From: a virus
Direction: 5' to 3' (one strand)
Virus record (IMG/VR): IMGVR_UViG_3300020391_000004
Span: 62,001-126,000 of that record
Length of the DNA: 64,000 nt
The first letter of the stretch is position 1; each line of letters opens with the position of its first letter. The position numbers and the translations under genes are program-made. Under the pieces are notes generated by a model, which was not told the DNA's origin, did no database searches, and saw only the letters and a list, made by a program, of their open reading frames with translations. This document shows positions 8,225-17,379 of the stretch, piece after piece.

Positions 8225-9112
8225 TCATTTAACTTTCCCTAAAATTTGTAAATCATTTATTGCTAGTTTGTCTACATTTTGAGGCGATACTGCTAGTACC
8301 ATACCATAGCCACCATTAAAAATAGTTAAAAATTCTCGCATATTCATTTTATCTTGGCACTTAAAATATAAGTCAGACCACCATCCCTCTCTTTTAAAAT
8401 TAAGTCCATTGTCCAAAGTTACTTCTAAAGTGTGTTCTCTACCTTTTAACATTCTTGGAATATTCTCAATAAGACCACCACCAGTAATATGTGATACACC
8501 GTTAATGAACTGGTGGTTATTTAATATTTCATTTGTGTAAATTCTTGTGGGCGTAAGTGGTATTTCATTGAGTGGTAATATTTTTCTTAACATACTGAAC
8601 CCATTTGAATGTGGGCCACTTGAGGGGATACCGACAAGAATATCACCTTCTTGTACAATTCTAGGAAAATGTCTATCCACTACAGTACCTACCACGAACC
8701 CAGCAAGATCAAACTTTGATCCTTCATAAACTCCAGGCATCTCGGCAGTTTCACCACCCATAAGAGTACAACCAGCAAGTTCACAACCTTTTAATATTCC
8801 ATTAAGTATTTCTTTTGATTTATCTAGACATATTTCTCCTGTTGCATAATAATCAAGAAATCCTATAGGTTGTGCAAATTTACATAGGATATCGTTTACA
8901 CACATTGCTACAAGATCAATACCTATAGTATCAAACTTATCATGACCTTCTGCTACTAAAATCTTTGTACCAACTCCGTCTGTGGATATTACAACTTCCT
9001 CTCCACCAATCATTATAGAAGCACCGAAATCTTTGAATCCAAGATATTTTGCTATCTTATTTCCTTTTTCAATATTCACTCCAGCATCAGAATATGCGTT
9101 CGTTTTCATCAT
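8225..9112 (-). CDS. purM: Phosphoribosylformylglycinamidine cyclo-ligase (AIR synthetase)
   Basis: The protein has the PurM hallmarks: TDGVGTK near the N-terminus, DLVAMCVNDILC, LMGGETAEMPGVY, GIPSSGPHSNGFSMLRK and HITGGGLIENIPRML. It catalyses the fifth step of purine synthesis. About 295 residues is slightly short at the C-terminus for the family. The ORF extends to 9145, but ATG at 9112 forms an ATGA overlap with the stop of the upstream gene and is preferred. purM is a well-known auxiliary gene of marine T4-like phages and would raise purine supply for replication. Confidence 0.94.
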   Translation of the reverse strand: MMKTNAYSDAGVNIEKGNKIAKYLGFKDFGASIMIGGEEVVISTDGVGTKILVAEGHDKFDTIGIDLVAMCVNDILCKFAQPIGFLDYYATGEICLDKSKEILNGILKGCELAGCTLMGGETAEMPGVYEGSKFDLAGFVVGTVVDRHFPRIVQEGDILVGIPSSGPHSNGFSMLRKILPLNEIPLTPTRIYTNEILNNHQFINGVSHITGGGLIENIPRMLKGREHTLEVTLDNGLNFKREGWWSDLYFKCQDKMNMREFLTIFNGGYGMVLAVSPQNVDKLAINDLQILGKVK

Positions 9113-9843
9113 AGCCCTGCTTCTTTTAAAATGTGTTTTACCCATTCAGTATCTGCAAAGTAATCTACAAATTTACGTTTCCAAAAATCTGGATCAATAT
9201 ATGGAAATACCATTTCTATTTGTTCAGTACTTAGTTTGTTCAATGCATCTTGTCCGCTAGTACAATTATAAATTATCCAACTACTAATACGACCTGTAGT
9301 GATATCTTTAACAAGAACATTGCTACTAACATAATAAAAATAATGATTAAATATACTTTCCTTTTGTTCCGCCCATGCTTCCATAGTTTTTATACTGCGT
9401 TCTAATGCATCTTGTGTTGCTTCTGTACGTAAATGTTCAAACAAGTATTCTTGATATACAATATCTTTTGTCCAATAGTCTAGTTTCTTATTTTTTGCTA
9501 TAACCCAGTCAATAAATTTTTGTGTATTGATAGCACGAATGTTTACCATATGTCTGCCAAACTTTACAAATGCATTGTAGTATGGACTTGTACTAAAGTC
9601 AGTATATGTTTTAAACTTAGCACTGCCTTGTGTAAGTTCATAAAATCGGAGATAAGCAGTCATGCCTAATTTGACCCCGGGCTCATGTTCTTGCTGAGCA
9701 CGACGCTTAGGTTCGCAAAGGTGGGCAGCAAGTGTAGACTCCTTGCGAAACTCCTTGCCACAGTATTGGCATTTGTAATCTTTTGTTTCCATTTTACGAT
9801 TTATTATAGCATCTTTTATTATTTCTGTAAACTGTTGATTCAT
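9109..9843 (-). CDS. Zinc-finger protein, function unknown
   Basis: 244 residues with a C2H2-type zinc finger near residues 23-45 (YKCQYCGKEF, then a His and Cys in STLAAHLC). After it comes a long helical and aromatic region with no recognised domain. A nucleic-acid-binding role is likely from the finger alone. It overlaps both neighbours by 4 nt, between purM and the second sulfotransferase-like gene. It could be a T4-like transcription or replication accessory protein. Confidence 0.65.
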   Translation of the reverse strand: MNQQFTEIIKDAIINRKMETKDYKCQYCGKEFRKESTLAAHLCEPKRRAQQEHEPGVKLGMTAYLRFYELTQGSAKFKTYTDFSTSPYYNAFVKFGRHMVNIRAINTQKFIDWVIAKNKKLDYWTKDIVYQEYLFEHLRTEATQDALERSIKTMEAWAEQKESIFNHYFYYVSSNVLVKDITTGRISSWIIYNCTSGQDALNKLSTEQIEMVFPYIDPDFWKRKFVDYFADTEWVKHILKEAGL

Positions 9844-10478
9844 CTTATTTCATTTATCCACAGCTCGTAATATTTTTTAATCCATTCGGATACACTATCA
9901 AAGTCAGTGTATCCTAAACAATTGTAAAATGATCTTAGCCCGTTAACGGTAGTTGATATATCTTCATACCAATTTGTATTCCAAACTAAGTCTGTTTGGC
10001 TCCACCATTTTTCTTCTTTATGCATACTGTGACTAAATCTTTTACTTAAAAAAGTTTCACAATTTACAAAAATAATTTCTTTCGCATTAGGAAATACTTT
10101 TAAATTGGAATATCTAGTATGTTCATCATGACACACATAAAAGAAGTCATAATTTATTTGTTTTGTTAATTGTATAGCAGTATCATTAAATGGCAACCCT
10201 ACTTCTAACTCGCCTAATATTGCTCCATGTTCAAGTGTGCCACTTAATTTTAGATCACCAAATAATTCATTACATCCTAATCCTAAATCATTCCAAGGGC
10301 CACTATGTCCTTTTATTTTGTTAATAAGGAATGTCTTTTTTTGTTCCTGTGTATAATGGATTAAGTCCTGATGTTGTAAAACTGCATGATTACTAACTCC
10401 TAAACAATTAATAAGAAACTTACCTCCAGCACCTGGCGGATAACATACAAAAATAATTTTGTTAGTTTCGTAATTCAA
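9840..10478 (-). CDS. Sulfotransferase-like P-loop protein (copy 2)
   Basis: 212 residues. The N-terminus, IIFVCYPPGAGGKFLINCL, is a strand-loop-helix like the sulfonate-donor loop of sulfotransferases and parallels the protein at 6693-7538. It has several Trp and His residues downstream but no second diagnostic motif that I can identify. It overlaps the amidinotransferase end by 17 nt. Likely a glycan- or small-molecule-modifying enzyme; this is inferred from one motif. Confidence 0.5.
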   Translation of the reverse strand: MNYETNKIIFVCYPPGAGGKFLINCLGVSNHAVLQHQDLIHYTQEQKKTFLINKIKGHSGPWNDLGLGCNELFGDLKLSGTLEHGAILGELEVGLPFNDTAIQLTKQINYDFFYVCHDEHTRYSNLKVFPNAKEIIFVNCETFLSKRFSHSMHKEEKWWSQTDLVWNTNWYEDISTTVNGLRSFYNCLGYTDFDSVSEWIKKYYELWINEIR

Positions 10479-11529
10479 AGTAATCCTCTTGTTTTGTATT
10501 CCTGCGTAAGTCTAATGTTATACAATGTAATCCACCATCCCAGAAGTATCTATGACGCCATTGAATGTAAACTGGTTCTATATTATGTTTACGTAAAAAC
10601 TTATTTACTTGCATGTTGTTATTTTGACTGACGCAACAATGATTGCTATCCAACATTAGCACATTTACATCAAAGACAGTTTCCTCTACATAACCTACCC
10701 AGTCAGTTAGCCAGGTCTCTACAAATTCTGTAAAAGCATTGTTTTCTTCTTCACCAGGTAACCACCATTTACCATCATTCTTATGTTTCAATTGCAAAAA
10801 AGGACTCAATTTATTCCAACTTTGTTCAGGTAAATAACAAACCTCCCAGTCTGGAAAACTATCTTTATATTTTTGTACACCTTCTAAACTTATTATCGCT
10901 CCGGGTTTGACTGTATGAAATGAAGCATCATTGTGTCCACCTATGTCTAAAAAATAATTTCTAAACTTGTAATTAGTTGCACGATCTATACAATCACTTG
11001 CATACTGCCATTTATCTTTTTCGAGGTTAAAAATATCTACATAAATGTCTTTACCTACTACAGTAATATTTGGAGCATCAATAGGAAAGATATCATTATT
11101 ATTATTTTTAAAATATAATTTATTCAGGTCTACAATATTTTCATTATCGTATTTTTCTAGTGCCTGTATAATACTAAAATGATCTCCATTGCAATAAATT
11201 AATTTATCACTTGCTACAAACTGTCCGTCCCTAGGTTGTAACGGTGCTCTAGGTACACCTTGTTCTCCTTGTATACTGCCATCCTGTTCTAAAAAATCCG
11301 TAATCTTATCGCGAGGATTTACTATTGGTCTAATTACTTCACAACCAAATTGCTTAAGGACAGTTTCAAAATTTTGTAAATCTTCTTGTGTTTCATCAGC
11401 TATCTTTTGTAGATTAGATTTTACACTACTATTTGGCATACTTGAAAAAAAGTCTGCACTGTAACAATCACCTAGCATGACTGCTTCTAATTTATCCCAT
11501 TTATTATAATTAAGATACTTACTCACCAT
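10462..11529 (-). CDS. Amidinotransferase-family protein (glycine amidinotransferase-like)
   Basis: 355 residues with the penta-fold GME-superfamily catalytic pattern: acidic and His motif FLDIGGHNDASFH in the middle, DSNHCCVS late, and a C-terminal FWDGGLHCITLDL with the catalytic Cys and its GGxHC context. This arrangement fits L-arginine:glycine or inosamine amidinotransferases, which move an amidino group from arginine to an amine. A deiminase reading is less likely because the C-terminal Cys context fits transferases. Acceptor unknown. It overlaps neighbours at both ends. Confidence 0.8.
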   Translation of the reverse strand: MVSKYLNYNKWDKLEAVMLGDCYSADFFSSMPNSSVKSNLQKIADETQEDLQNFETVLKQFGCEVIRPIVNPRDKITDFLEQDGSIQGEQGVPRAPLQPRDGQFVASDKLIYCNGDHFSIIQALEKYDNENIVDLNKLYFKNNNNDIFPIDAPNITVVGKDIYVDIFNLEKDKWQYASDCIDRATNYKFRNYFLDIGGHNDASFHTVKPGAIISLEGVQKYKDSFPDWEVCYLPEQSWNKLSPFLQLKHKNDGKWWLPGEEENNAFTEFVETWLTDWVGYVEETVFDVNVLMLDSNHCCVSQNNNMQVNKFLRKHNIEPVYIQWRHRYFWDGGLHCITLDLRRNTKQEDYFELRN

Positions 11530-11959
11530 ACAACTTTGCTATCTCTTTTAAATCTTTGTCTGTATACATTTCTGCCAACATATCTATTTCATCGCTTTTA
11601 ACACGAGGATGTAAACGTTCTACTTCTTTACGTCTTTTACTACTATTATTTTTATCTTTCTTTTTGTGTCCTACCCATTGATGAAACTGTGTACCCATGC
11701 CTGGACTAACTGTGCATAACAACTGCCATACTAGTTTAGGATGTTTTGCTAGTTCAAAGTATGTACAATTTACACGTTGGTTACCTGCCATAAGATAATA
11801 TGTTTGTAATTCATTCGTGCCTTTTACTAAACTTACATATCGATTTAGTAAGAAAGGTGATAATTGCTTTTGATGCTCAGGCGTAAGCCGATCATAAAAA
11901 GTATAATCTTTTTTATCTATAGCCGATAGTACTGTATTAAGTTGTAGTTTATTAGACAT
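11519..11959 (-). CDS. Putative clamp-loader small subunit gp62-like
   Basis: 146 residues, helical and basic in the middle (KKKDKNNSSKRRKEVERL). The order of features resembles T4-like gp62: an N-terminal 'FYDRLTPEHQKQLSPFLLNRY' type helix pair (shown in part), then YYLMAG and a C-terminal helical tail. gp62 pairs with the gp44 ATPase to load the sliding clamp; gp44 is not in this window. The assignment rests on length, composition and placement near replication genes, so it is tentative. Confidence 0.4.
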   Translation of the reverse strand: MSNKLQLNTVLSAIDKKDYTFYDRLTPEHQKQLSPFLLNRYVSLVKGTNELQTYYLMAGNQRVNCTYFELAKHPKLVWQLLCTVSPGMGTQFHQWVGHKKKDKNNSSKRRKEVERLHPRVKSDEIDMLAEMYTDKDLKEIAKLYGE

Positions 11960-12614
11960 TTATATGTTCCATTAAAAAGTCTGCGTACACAGAATGTCCT
12001 TGTGTATCGGCATGCCCATGCCAACCGAAATGTTCGTAATCCCATGGTTTTAAATTAGCATCTTTTATTATACTATGCAAACTGTTTTTATAAAAGTTTA
12101 ATATTTTAGGTCTTGCATTTATCTGTTCCGCAACACCTTTGCCAAATTCAAAGTTAGAATCATAATGATAATCATTTCCAAGATTATGTAATAAAAAATT
12201 TATATTATTAGATTCTAAATAATCGTGTAATAGTATAATATTAAATAGTGCTTTGGTTTCACAATACTGCCATTCTGTTAGGTCCGCATAACGTAGTAAG
12301 TCTTCACCTTGTAATGGTATAACACAATGCTCTTCAGAAAAGGATTTATAAGGAAACTTAACAAAGTCACCTGGGTCATCTGTGTGTACTTCTAATACTT
12401 GGCTAGATCCAAATCCAATAAGCATAAATGCATCTTTGTTTATAAAACTGTAACGCATTGCACTTCTAATAATTTTTTCTACGCCCTTGCCATTATGTCC
12501 GTAGTGATCTAATTCTAATCCTAATTTTTCTGCAACATAATGTCCTGTATTTTTATTTTGCCCTGTTGGAAGTAAATGACTGAAACTACTACCATCGTAA
12601 TATAACTTATCCAT
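11952..12614 (-). CDS. SGNH-hydrolase-like protein (copy 2)
   Basis: 220 residues. Block I is YYDGSSFSHLLP with Ser in the nucleophile position. NGKGVEKI resembles the oxyanion block, IGFGSSQ follows the third strand, and FGWHGHADTQGHSVYADFL supplies the C-terminal Asp/His pair. It is divergent from copies 1 and 3 in length and loop content. It is translated with the clamp-loader-like gene (8-nt overlap). Likely an esterase or acyl-transfer enzyme; no substrate visible. Confidence 0.65.
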   Translation of the reverse strand: MDKLYYDGSSFSHLLPTGQNKNTGHYVAEKLGLELDHYGHNGKGVEKIIRSAMRYSFINKDAFMLIGFGSSQVLEVHTDDPGDFVKFPYKSFSEEHCVIPLQGEDLLRYADLTEWQYCETKALFNIILLHDYLESNNINFLLHNLGNDYHYDSNFEFGKGVAEQINARPKILNFYKNSLHSIIKDANLKPWDYEHFGWHGHADTQGHSVYADFLMEHINV

Positions 12615-12879
12615 ACCAATAACCTCCTGTTTCTAATACATCACTAAATGCTAACATAAACATACGTGCATCGTCAAGTTTTGCAAACTTTATAATTACA
12701 TGTGAACCTTCTTTTTGATAATCATATTTTAAACCACTACGGATTTTTAAATAATTGTTTACTCTATCTATAAGATCTGCAATAAGTGTTCCGCTATTCA
12801 CTCTTAAATAAAAATCAAGTTCTACAGTAAATTCAAAAGCACGATAATCAATTTGATATATTTTACCAGGCTCTATCAA
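12607..12879 (-). CDS. Hypothetical protein, start uncertain
   Basis: The C-terminal 90 residues (from KIYQIDYRAFEFTVELDFY) look coding and end in ETGGYWYG. The open frame extends to 13011, but that would overlap the upstream gene by about 149 nt, which no other pair here does. A TTG at 12879 gives a short overlap but has no clear ribosome binding site. No domain is recognised. Confidence 0.55.
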   Translation of the reverse strand: MIEPGKIYQIDYRAFEFTVELDFYLRVNSGTLIADLIDRVNNYLKIRSGLKYDYQKEGSHVIIKFAKLDDARMFMLAFSDVLETGGYWYG

Positions 12880-13366
12880 TGCTAACGATTTCGTTTTGCT
12901 TGTTGATTTCTTTGGCGCAGTAAACGCATTTTGGGTTCTCAACACCAGTTTCAATGGGTATTGCAAGTATCTGTCCTTGTTTAAGTTTGGGAAAGAACCA
13001 TTTAACATCACTATAAATATCCACTATATTTACAGGTAAGTAATCATGCCTAAAATCTCCAAGTGGATTGAATAAAAACGCATCAAATCCTCTATCGTTT
13101 AGACTACTAAACGCCAACATTTCTAAGTCTCCGCAATGTTTATCACCTATTAGTATTTTCCAATCAACAGGCATACGTATTTTATGTTTGCCTATTTCTA
13201 AAACTACTGCCGGACTGTTAAAACTTTCTAAAAATATAAGCGGAATAAAAAAGTAATCAGGATCTGCTGGATTGCTATTATCTAAAATAGCAAATCTAAG
13301 ATCATCAACCTCATCAGGTATATCATTCATTTCATATGCAGTATTTTCTAAAGTTAAAATCCGCAT
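12863..13366 (-). CDS. Hypothetical protein, 167 aa
   Basis: A beta-rich-looking protein with the stretch MPVDWKILIGDKHCGDLE and a C-terminal CVYCAKEIN that could bind metal. The central part ends in KQGQILAIPIETG. No family is recognised. It begins directly at the stop of the ClpP-like gene and probably shares its mRNA. Confidence 0.6.
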   Translation of the reverse strand: MRILTLENTAYEMNDIPDEVDDLRFAILDNSNPADPDYFFIPLIFLESFNSPAVVLEIGKHKIRMPVDWKILIGDKHCGDLEMLAFSSLNDRGFDAFLFNPLGDFRHDYLPVNIVDIYSDVKWFFPKLKQGQILAIPIETGVENPKCVYCAKEINKQNEIVSIDRAW

Positions 13367-13935
13367 TAATAAACTGCTTTTATCTTATCAGCAATACCAT
13401 ATTTTACTGCCTCTTTTGCACTCAACCATACATCTTCTGCAGGTAATAAAAGTTCTCTAATTTTCTTTTCCGTCATTCCTGTGCATTTTTTATAGTGTGC
13501 AATCATACGTTCTGTTGATAGTTCAAACTCTCTTACTCGGGCAAAAAGTTCATGCTCCTTACCACTGCTACCCCAACTATATTGGTGAGATAAGATACTT
13601 GTATTAGGCGTTAGTATACGTCTACCTTTTTCACCTGCCATAAATGTAAGTATACCACAACTTGCTATCAGTCCTAGTCCAACAGTTTTAATTGGAATTG
13701 CACTACCTTTCATTGTATCTATTAAAGCAAAGGCTGCATGAACACTACCACCTGGGCTATTAATAATTAGTGTTAGTTCTTTTGGTCGTTGCACAGATGG
13801 TAAAAGATTCTTTTCTATTATCCATTGTACAATAGGCTTAGTAGATTCAAATGTAAATCCATCAGCCATGTAATAAATTCCTGTTTCCCACATCATCATT
13901 CCTGGATCGGGAGTTCCTTGTTTTTTCTCAGCCAT
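13366..13935 (-). CDS. clpP: ClpP-like serine protease
   Basis: About 189 residues with the ClpP fold pattern: NSPGGSVHAAFALIDTM (substrate-groove strand and helix), GLIASCGILTFMAG with the nucleophile Ser, and SILSHQYSWG with the catalytic His. The usual third residue lies in the C-terminal helical part. ATG at 13935 is chosen; the ORF extends to a TTG upstream. Phage ClpP proteins may work with host Clp ATPases or act in prohead or regulatory proteolysis. It overlaps the PsiE-like gene by 8 nt. Confidence 0.88.
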   Translation of the reverse strand: MAEKKQGTPDPGMMMWETGIYYMADGFTFESTKPIVQWIIEKNLLPSVQRPKELTLIINSPGGSVHAAFALIDTMKGSAIPIKTVGLGLIASCGILTFMAGEKGRRILTPNTSILSHQYSWGSSGKEHELFARVREFELSTERMIAHYKKCTGMTEKKIRELLLPAEDVWLSAKEAVKYGIADKIKAVY

Positions 13936-14317
13936 TTTCTTCAACCTTATCTTTCTTTTTTAAATTTAAAATATAAACTGCGAGTGCTAGTATCAGTATT
14001 GCACCTGCACTACTCACCAGTACCCACGGCTCGCTTTCTTTTCCTTGAAGTATTAATAATCTACACAATGCAGTAATTGCAATTACAATAGGAAACGTAA
14101 CTGGTATTACATGTGTACTATAGTATGCGCCTACCATACCAATTATTTCTACGTATATAAACAACAAAAATAAATCAGCAAGATTAACGGACAATGACAA
14201 GTACATATTATAAACATCTAAAGATGCTGCGACAATTGTTAAACAACCTATTACACCCAACATAAACTTTTCAGTTATAAGTGTAGTCCAATGTAATTGT
14301 TTGGAAAAATCATCCAT
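13928..14317 (-). CDS. psiE: PsiE-like phosphate-starvation membrane protein
   Basis: 129 residues with four membrane segments. The central segments read LFLLFIYVEIIGMVGAYY then HVIPVTFPIVIAITALCRLLIL, matching the characteristic PsiE pattern (phosphate-starvation-inducible, PF06146-type). PsiE's molecular role is not established. Marine phages often carry phosphate-stress genes, so it may help cope with P limitation. The start overlaps the stop of the 46-residue gene (TAATG). Confidence 0.75.
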   Translation of the reverse strand: MDDFSKQLHWTTLITEKFMLGVIGCLTIVAASLDVYNMYLSLSVNLADLFLLFIYVEIIGMVGAYYSTHVIPVTFPIVIAITALCRLLILQGKESEPWVLVSSAGAILILALAVYILNLKKKDKVEENG

Positions 14318-14457
14318 TATTTCTTACCTTGTCCTCTATACATTTTCCATGATCTTTTTTTATGCTTGTTCATTTTACAAATAGAAGGCTTTCTGCCTAT
14401 ACTTGTCTTTACTTTTGTTGCTTCATGAACGGCAACCGTTCTATACATTTTTGCCAT
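14317..14457 (-). CDS. Small basic protein, 46 aa
   Basis: ATG at 14457 has AAGGAG upstream at ideal spacing, and the stop overlaps the PsiE-like start (TAATG). The product is strongly basic with KTSIGRKPS, NKHKKRSWK and a C-terminal MYRGQGKK. I recall similar very small basic proteins in T4-like cyanophages, but cannot confirm that here. It is probably a nucleic-acid- or ribosome-binding peptide. Confidence 0.7.
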   Translation of the reverse strand: MAKMYRTVAVHEATKVKTSIGRKPSICKMNKHKKRSWKMYRGQGKK

Positions 14458-14466
14458 ATTTACTCC

Positions 14467-15927
14467 TTAAATATTCCAATCAGCTTTTTCGACCGTGAAT
14501 GGATAGTTTGCTTCTTTATAGAATGCTTTACGTTTTGTTAAATGTCTTTTTGCAAATTTACAAGTGCTGGTTATGTCCCAGATTTGTACGAAGTCTTTGT
14601 CTTCTGCTTTTCTGATCCCTCTTCCAATACTTTGGATAACCCTAACAAAAGACTTGCCAGGCTCAACAAGCACAAGATTAAAAATACGAGGAATGTTAAT
14701 ACCCACCGCCGCCACCCCGTAGGTTGCAATGATAACCTTTCCTGTAGCAGTTGATATCTCGTCATATTCTGTTTTTCTATCTGCACCTTTTGTACTCCCC
14801 GATACAAAGACACTATCTGGTATACGACTTTCTAGTTCATTACCAGCCGCAATTCTATCAACTAAGATAAGTGTATTGCCTGTATCTTTTATACTATCAC
14901 ATAAACTACTTATATAATCTAATCGACCTTTATCTTCTAATAAGTATTTAAGTTCACTCTGATAGTTAGTATGGATAGCGGTATCGATCATTTGTACTAC
15001 GTTCACATGACACTCTGCAAGTACGCCTTTATCTTGTAATTCTTTTGCACTTATTTGATTTATTACAGGGCCAATACTACAAACTATTCCTACACTTTCA
15101 AACTTTTCTTTTGGCACTGTGCCTGTTAGTCCCCAACGGATAGGAATATGTGACATGACTCCGGTAAGTAGAGCAGTAAGTGCATCTGCTTTTGCCATGT
15201 GTACCTCATCAACCATAATACAAACTACATCTTCAATAAATTCGCCTATAGTAATTGGTGCTACACTATTTTTTGTATTCTTTAACAATATATTAAGACT
15301 TTGCCATGTACAGATTGTATGTGTTCTGCCAAACTCTTTACGGTCTCCAAAGTAAACACCAACATCTAATCCCATGTTTACATAATCTTCTTCTGTCTGT
15401 GTAACAAGACTTTTGTTTGGAACTATTACAATACTTCTACCATATTGTTCTACACTCTTACTGAGAGCCGCCGTCATTAAAGTTTTACCTGCACCTGTAG
15501 CAATTTCCTGTAGACTTTGTTGATTATTTAGAAAGCCATTAATAGTTTCTACTTGATAGTCTCTTAGTTTTATAGGAGTTCCTGCAACTGGGTGTCCTTC
15601 GGGCCATAGTATATCTGAAAATGTATCTTCGTCAACAGGTTCTAGTCTAAAGTCTGTTTCATATTCACGTAAGTCATTCAATGTAACGTCATACCCTTGG
15701 CTTTCTAATACAGGCAATATGTCAGGTAATAAATTTATATATGTGCTACCACCTAATTGAAAGAATGCTTTCTTGCCATCCCAACGTCCTAGTTTTACTG
15801 CTGGCAAATATCTGGCATAAGGTATCTCATACTTGAACATATTACTTAACTTACGTCTAGTGTCCAAGTCTAGTCCTTCTATCTTTACATTTACTTCATC
15901 TTTAACATGTAGCACTGCTGGCTTCAT
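14467..15927 (-). CDS. uvsW: RNA-DNA/DNA helicase UvsW
   Basis: 486 residues of an SF2 helicase. An N-terminal DNA-binding domain carries LGRWDGKKAFF. It is followed by RDYQVETINGF, Walker A EIATGAGKTLM, Walker B MVDEVHMAKAD (DEVH box), GLTGTVPK (motif III), and the C-terminal RecA domain with LVDRIA, ATYGVAAVGINIPR and QSIGRGIRK (motif VI). This matches T4 UvsW, which unwinds R-loops and branched DNA and switches replication from origin to recombination mode. It is co-transcribed with a glycosyltransferase-like gene (4-nt overlap). Confidence 0.93.
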   Translation of the reverse strand: MKPAVLHVKDEVNVKIEGLDLDTRRKLSNMFKYEIPYARYLPAVKLGRWDGKKAFFQLGGSTYINLLPDILPVLESQGYDVTLNDLREYETDFRLEPVDEDTFSDILWPEGHPVAGTPIKLRDYQVETINGFLNNQQSLQEIATGAGKTLMTAALSKSVEQYGRSIVIVPNKSLVTQTEEDYVNMGLDVGVYFGDRKEFGRTHTICTWQSLNILLKNTKNSVAPITIGEFIEDVVCIMVDEVHMAKADALTALLTGVMSHIPIRWGLTGTVPKEKFESVGIVCSIGPVINQISAKELQDKGVLAECHVNVVQMIDTAIHTNYQSELKYLLEDKGRLDYISSLCDSIKDTGNTLILVDRIAAGNELESRIPDSVFVSGSTKGADRKTEYDEISTATGKVIIATYGVAAVGINIPRIFNLVLVEPGKSFVRVIQSIGRGIRKAEDKDFVQIWDITSTCKFAKRHLTKRKAFYKEANYPFTVEKADWNI

Positions 15928-16913
15928 ACTATCAGTCCTTTACTAATAGTTTTATTATACACAAGTTCGTCTAATTTATCAATCATTTTAGGTGTGTTTA
16001 ATTTTTTAATTGCAATCTCTCTTATATTACGTTTTAGTAACAAAGATCTGTTGAACTCTAGGCGTTTTATAATATCATTTGTTAAAATTTCATGTGCATT
16101 TTTAAGTATATCTTTATTATCATTCAATAATCTAAAGGTTCGATCAAAAGGATTGGTTATAAATTCACTGGTATAATCTACTACGTCAGTAAACATATCA
16201 AATCCAATTCGTTCCATACTTGTAGCCATTCCGTAACCACTAATAATTGGAATATTATATGCTAAGAATGACCAAAATGTTTTTTCACTAAGATGACATC
16301 CATATTCCCAAAAACTTACATCATTAACAATGTTAAATACTGCGTCACTCGCGTGAGGATAAAATACATTTAAAAATGTATCAGCAGTTGGTGACTCAAA
16401 TGGATCTGAACCAATTAATTTCTTTGGTAATCCGGGATAAAGTTCATTTATAAAAAGTAAATGTTCTCCTATACCTTCGTCTTCTACATTAAATCCGGCA
16501 GTATAAAAATATTCTTTTGGTTCAAAATTTTGATTTATCCAACTACTAGCAATAATTCTATGAAATCTTGCTTTATTATTAAATGTAACAAATTTGTACT
16601 TGCGGGATAGTTTAGGTTTATCATCATTGTTGAATTGTTTTATATTAAGATCCATAATAGGTATATAAATTTTGTTAAAATTATCTTCAACATATATGTA
16701 ACTATCATACAACCAAATTGTATGCTCTGGATCTATACAGTTATCAATTAATTTATTTTGTCCAATATTTTGTAATAAAAGTTCCTGTTTAGTCTTTGAA
16801 TAGTCTATATCATAATAGGAAAAATGATCAACAACTAATACAAAATTACTGTCAATAGTTTCATTATTATAATCTGAGCCTTCTATTTCTTTAAATGTAC
16901 TTCGCAATTTCAC
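15924..16913 (-). CDS. Glycosyltransferase-like protein, exostosin/GT10-type C-terminus (copy 1)
   Basis: 329 residues. The C-terminal part has HLSEKTFWSFLAYNIPIISG then MERIGFDMFTDVVDY, the 'EKtf..la..iP...G..g....ll..lGF..F' pattern seen in exostosin- and fucosyltransferase-like GT-B enzymes. The gene at 29728-30759 has the same block. The N-terminal half is less conserved. Its product probably transfers a sugar to a surface or virion glycan; donor and acceptor are unknown. It overlaps the SGNH gene by 23 nt, linking the two functions. Confidence 0.6.
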   Translation of the reverse strand: MKLRSTFKEIEGSDYNNETIDSNFVLVVDHFSYYDIDYSKTKQELLLQNIGQNKLIDNCIDPEHTIWLYDSYIYVEDNFNKIYIPIMDLNIKQFNNDDKPKLSRKYKFVTFNNKARFHRIIASSWINQNFEPKEYFYTAGFNVEDEGIGEHLLFINELYPGLPKKLIGSDPFESPTADTFLNVFYPHASDAVFNIVNDVSFWEYGCHLSEKTFWSFLAYNIPIISGYGMATSMERIGFDMFTDVVDYTSEFITNPFDRTFRLLNDNKDILKNAHEILTNDIIKRLEFNRSLLLKRNIREIAIKKLNTPKMIDKLDELVYNKTISKGLIV

Positions 16914-17379
16914 TCGCTATCATTTGGTGTCCTTGTTCAAGAGGATGTCCATTAGGTCCTTTTGGTGCTTCGTAGCACCATTCTACTAGTCTACCTATAT
17001 AGCAATTTAAATTTATAGGCTCGTCCCAGGTTGTACAAAAATAATGTGGTATATCCAAAAATTTATCTAATGCAATCATTTGTGTAGCAAGTTTTTGTCT
17101 TGCCCATTCTTCGTCCCATTCAGTAAATAAGCCTGGACTAGTATTAGGAGTATGTTGATACCCATTTATTTCTATTCTGTTAGGAGTAGTCCATGCTACA
17201 ATAACTGTGTCAACAGTATGTTTATGCAGATAACCTATTGTATTTCTAAATATATAATCATTACTAGCTCCAGGCACTGCTAAGTTTACTACATCTTTAC
17301 CAAGCAAATAGGGCCAAGACAGTTTAGGATCGCTTAGTTCACTTCCATAAGTAAAACTATCACCTATAGTTAATATCAT
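16891..17379 (-). CDS. SGNH-hydrolase-like protein (copy 3)
   Basis: 162 residues. The start is MILTIGDSFTYGSELSD, a textbook GDSxTxG block I with the catalytic Ser. Then come NLAVPGASNDYIF (oxyanion Gly/Asn), WTTPNR, and GPNGHPLEQGHQ as block V, with the His but an atypical Asp position. This is the most canonical of the five copies. Usual role: O-acyl ester hydrolysis or transfer. It overlaps the glycosyltransferase-like gene downstream. Confidence 0.8.
   Translation of the reverse strand: MILTIGDSFTYGSELSDPKLSWPYLLGKDVVNLAVPGASNDYIFRNTIGYLHKHTVDTVIVAWTTPNRIEINGYQHTPNTSPGLFTEWDEEWARQKLATQMIALDKFLDIPHYFCTTWDEPINLNCYIGRLVEWCYEAPKGPNGHPLEQGHQMIASEIAKYI

Noticed and set aside
14571-14813. 80-aa minus-strand ORF inside uvsW
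   Set aside because: It is a second frame within the motif-bearing UvsW gene with no start signals.
17180-17230. TTGACA inside the SGNH gene at about 17211 as promoter
   Set aside because: No -10 hexamer at 15-19 bp spacing.
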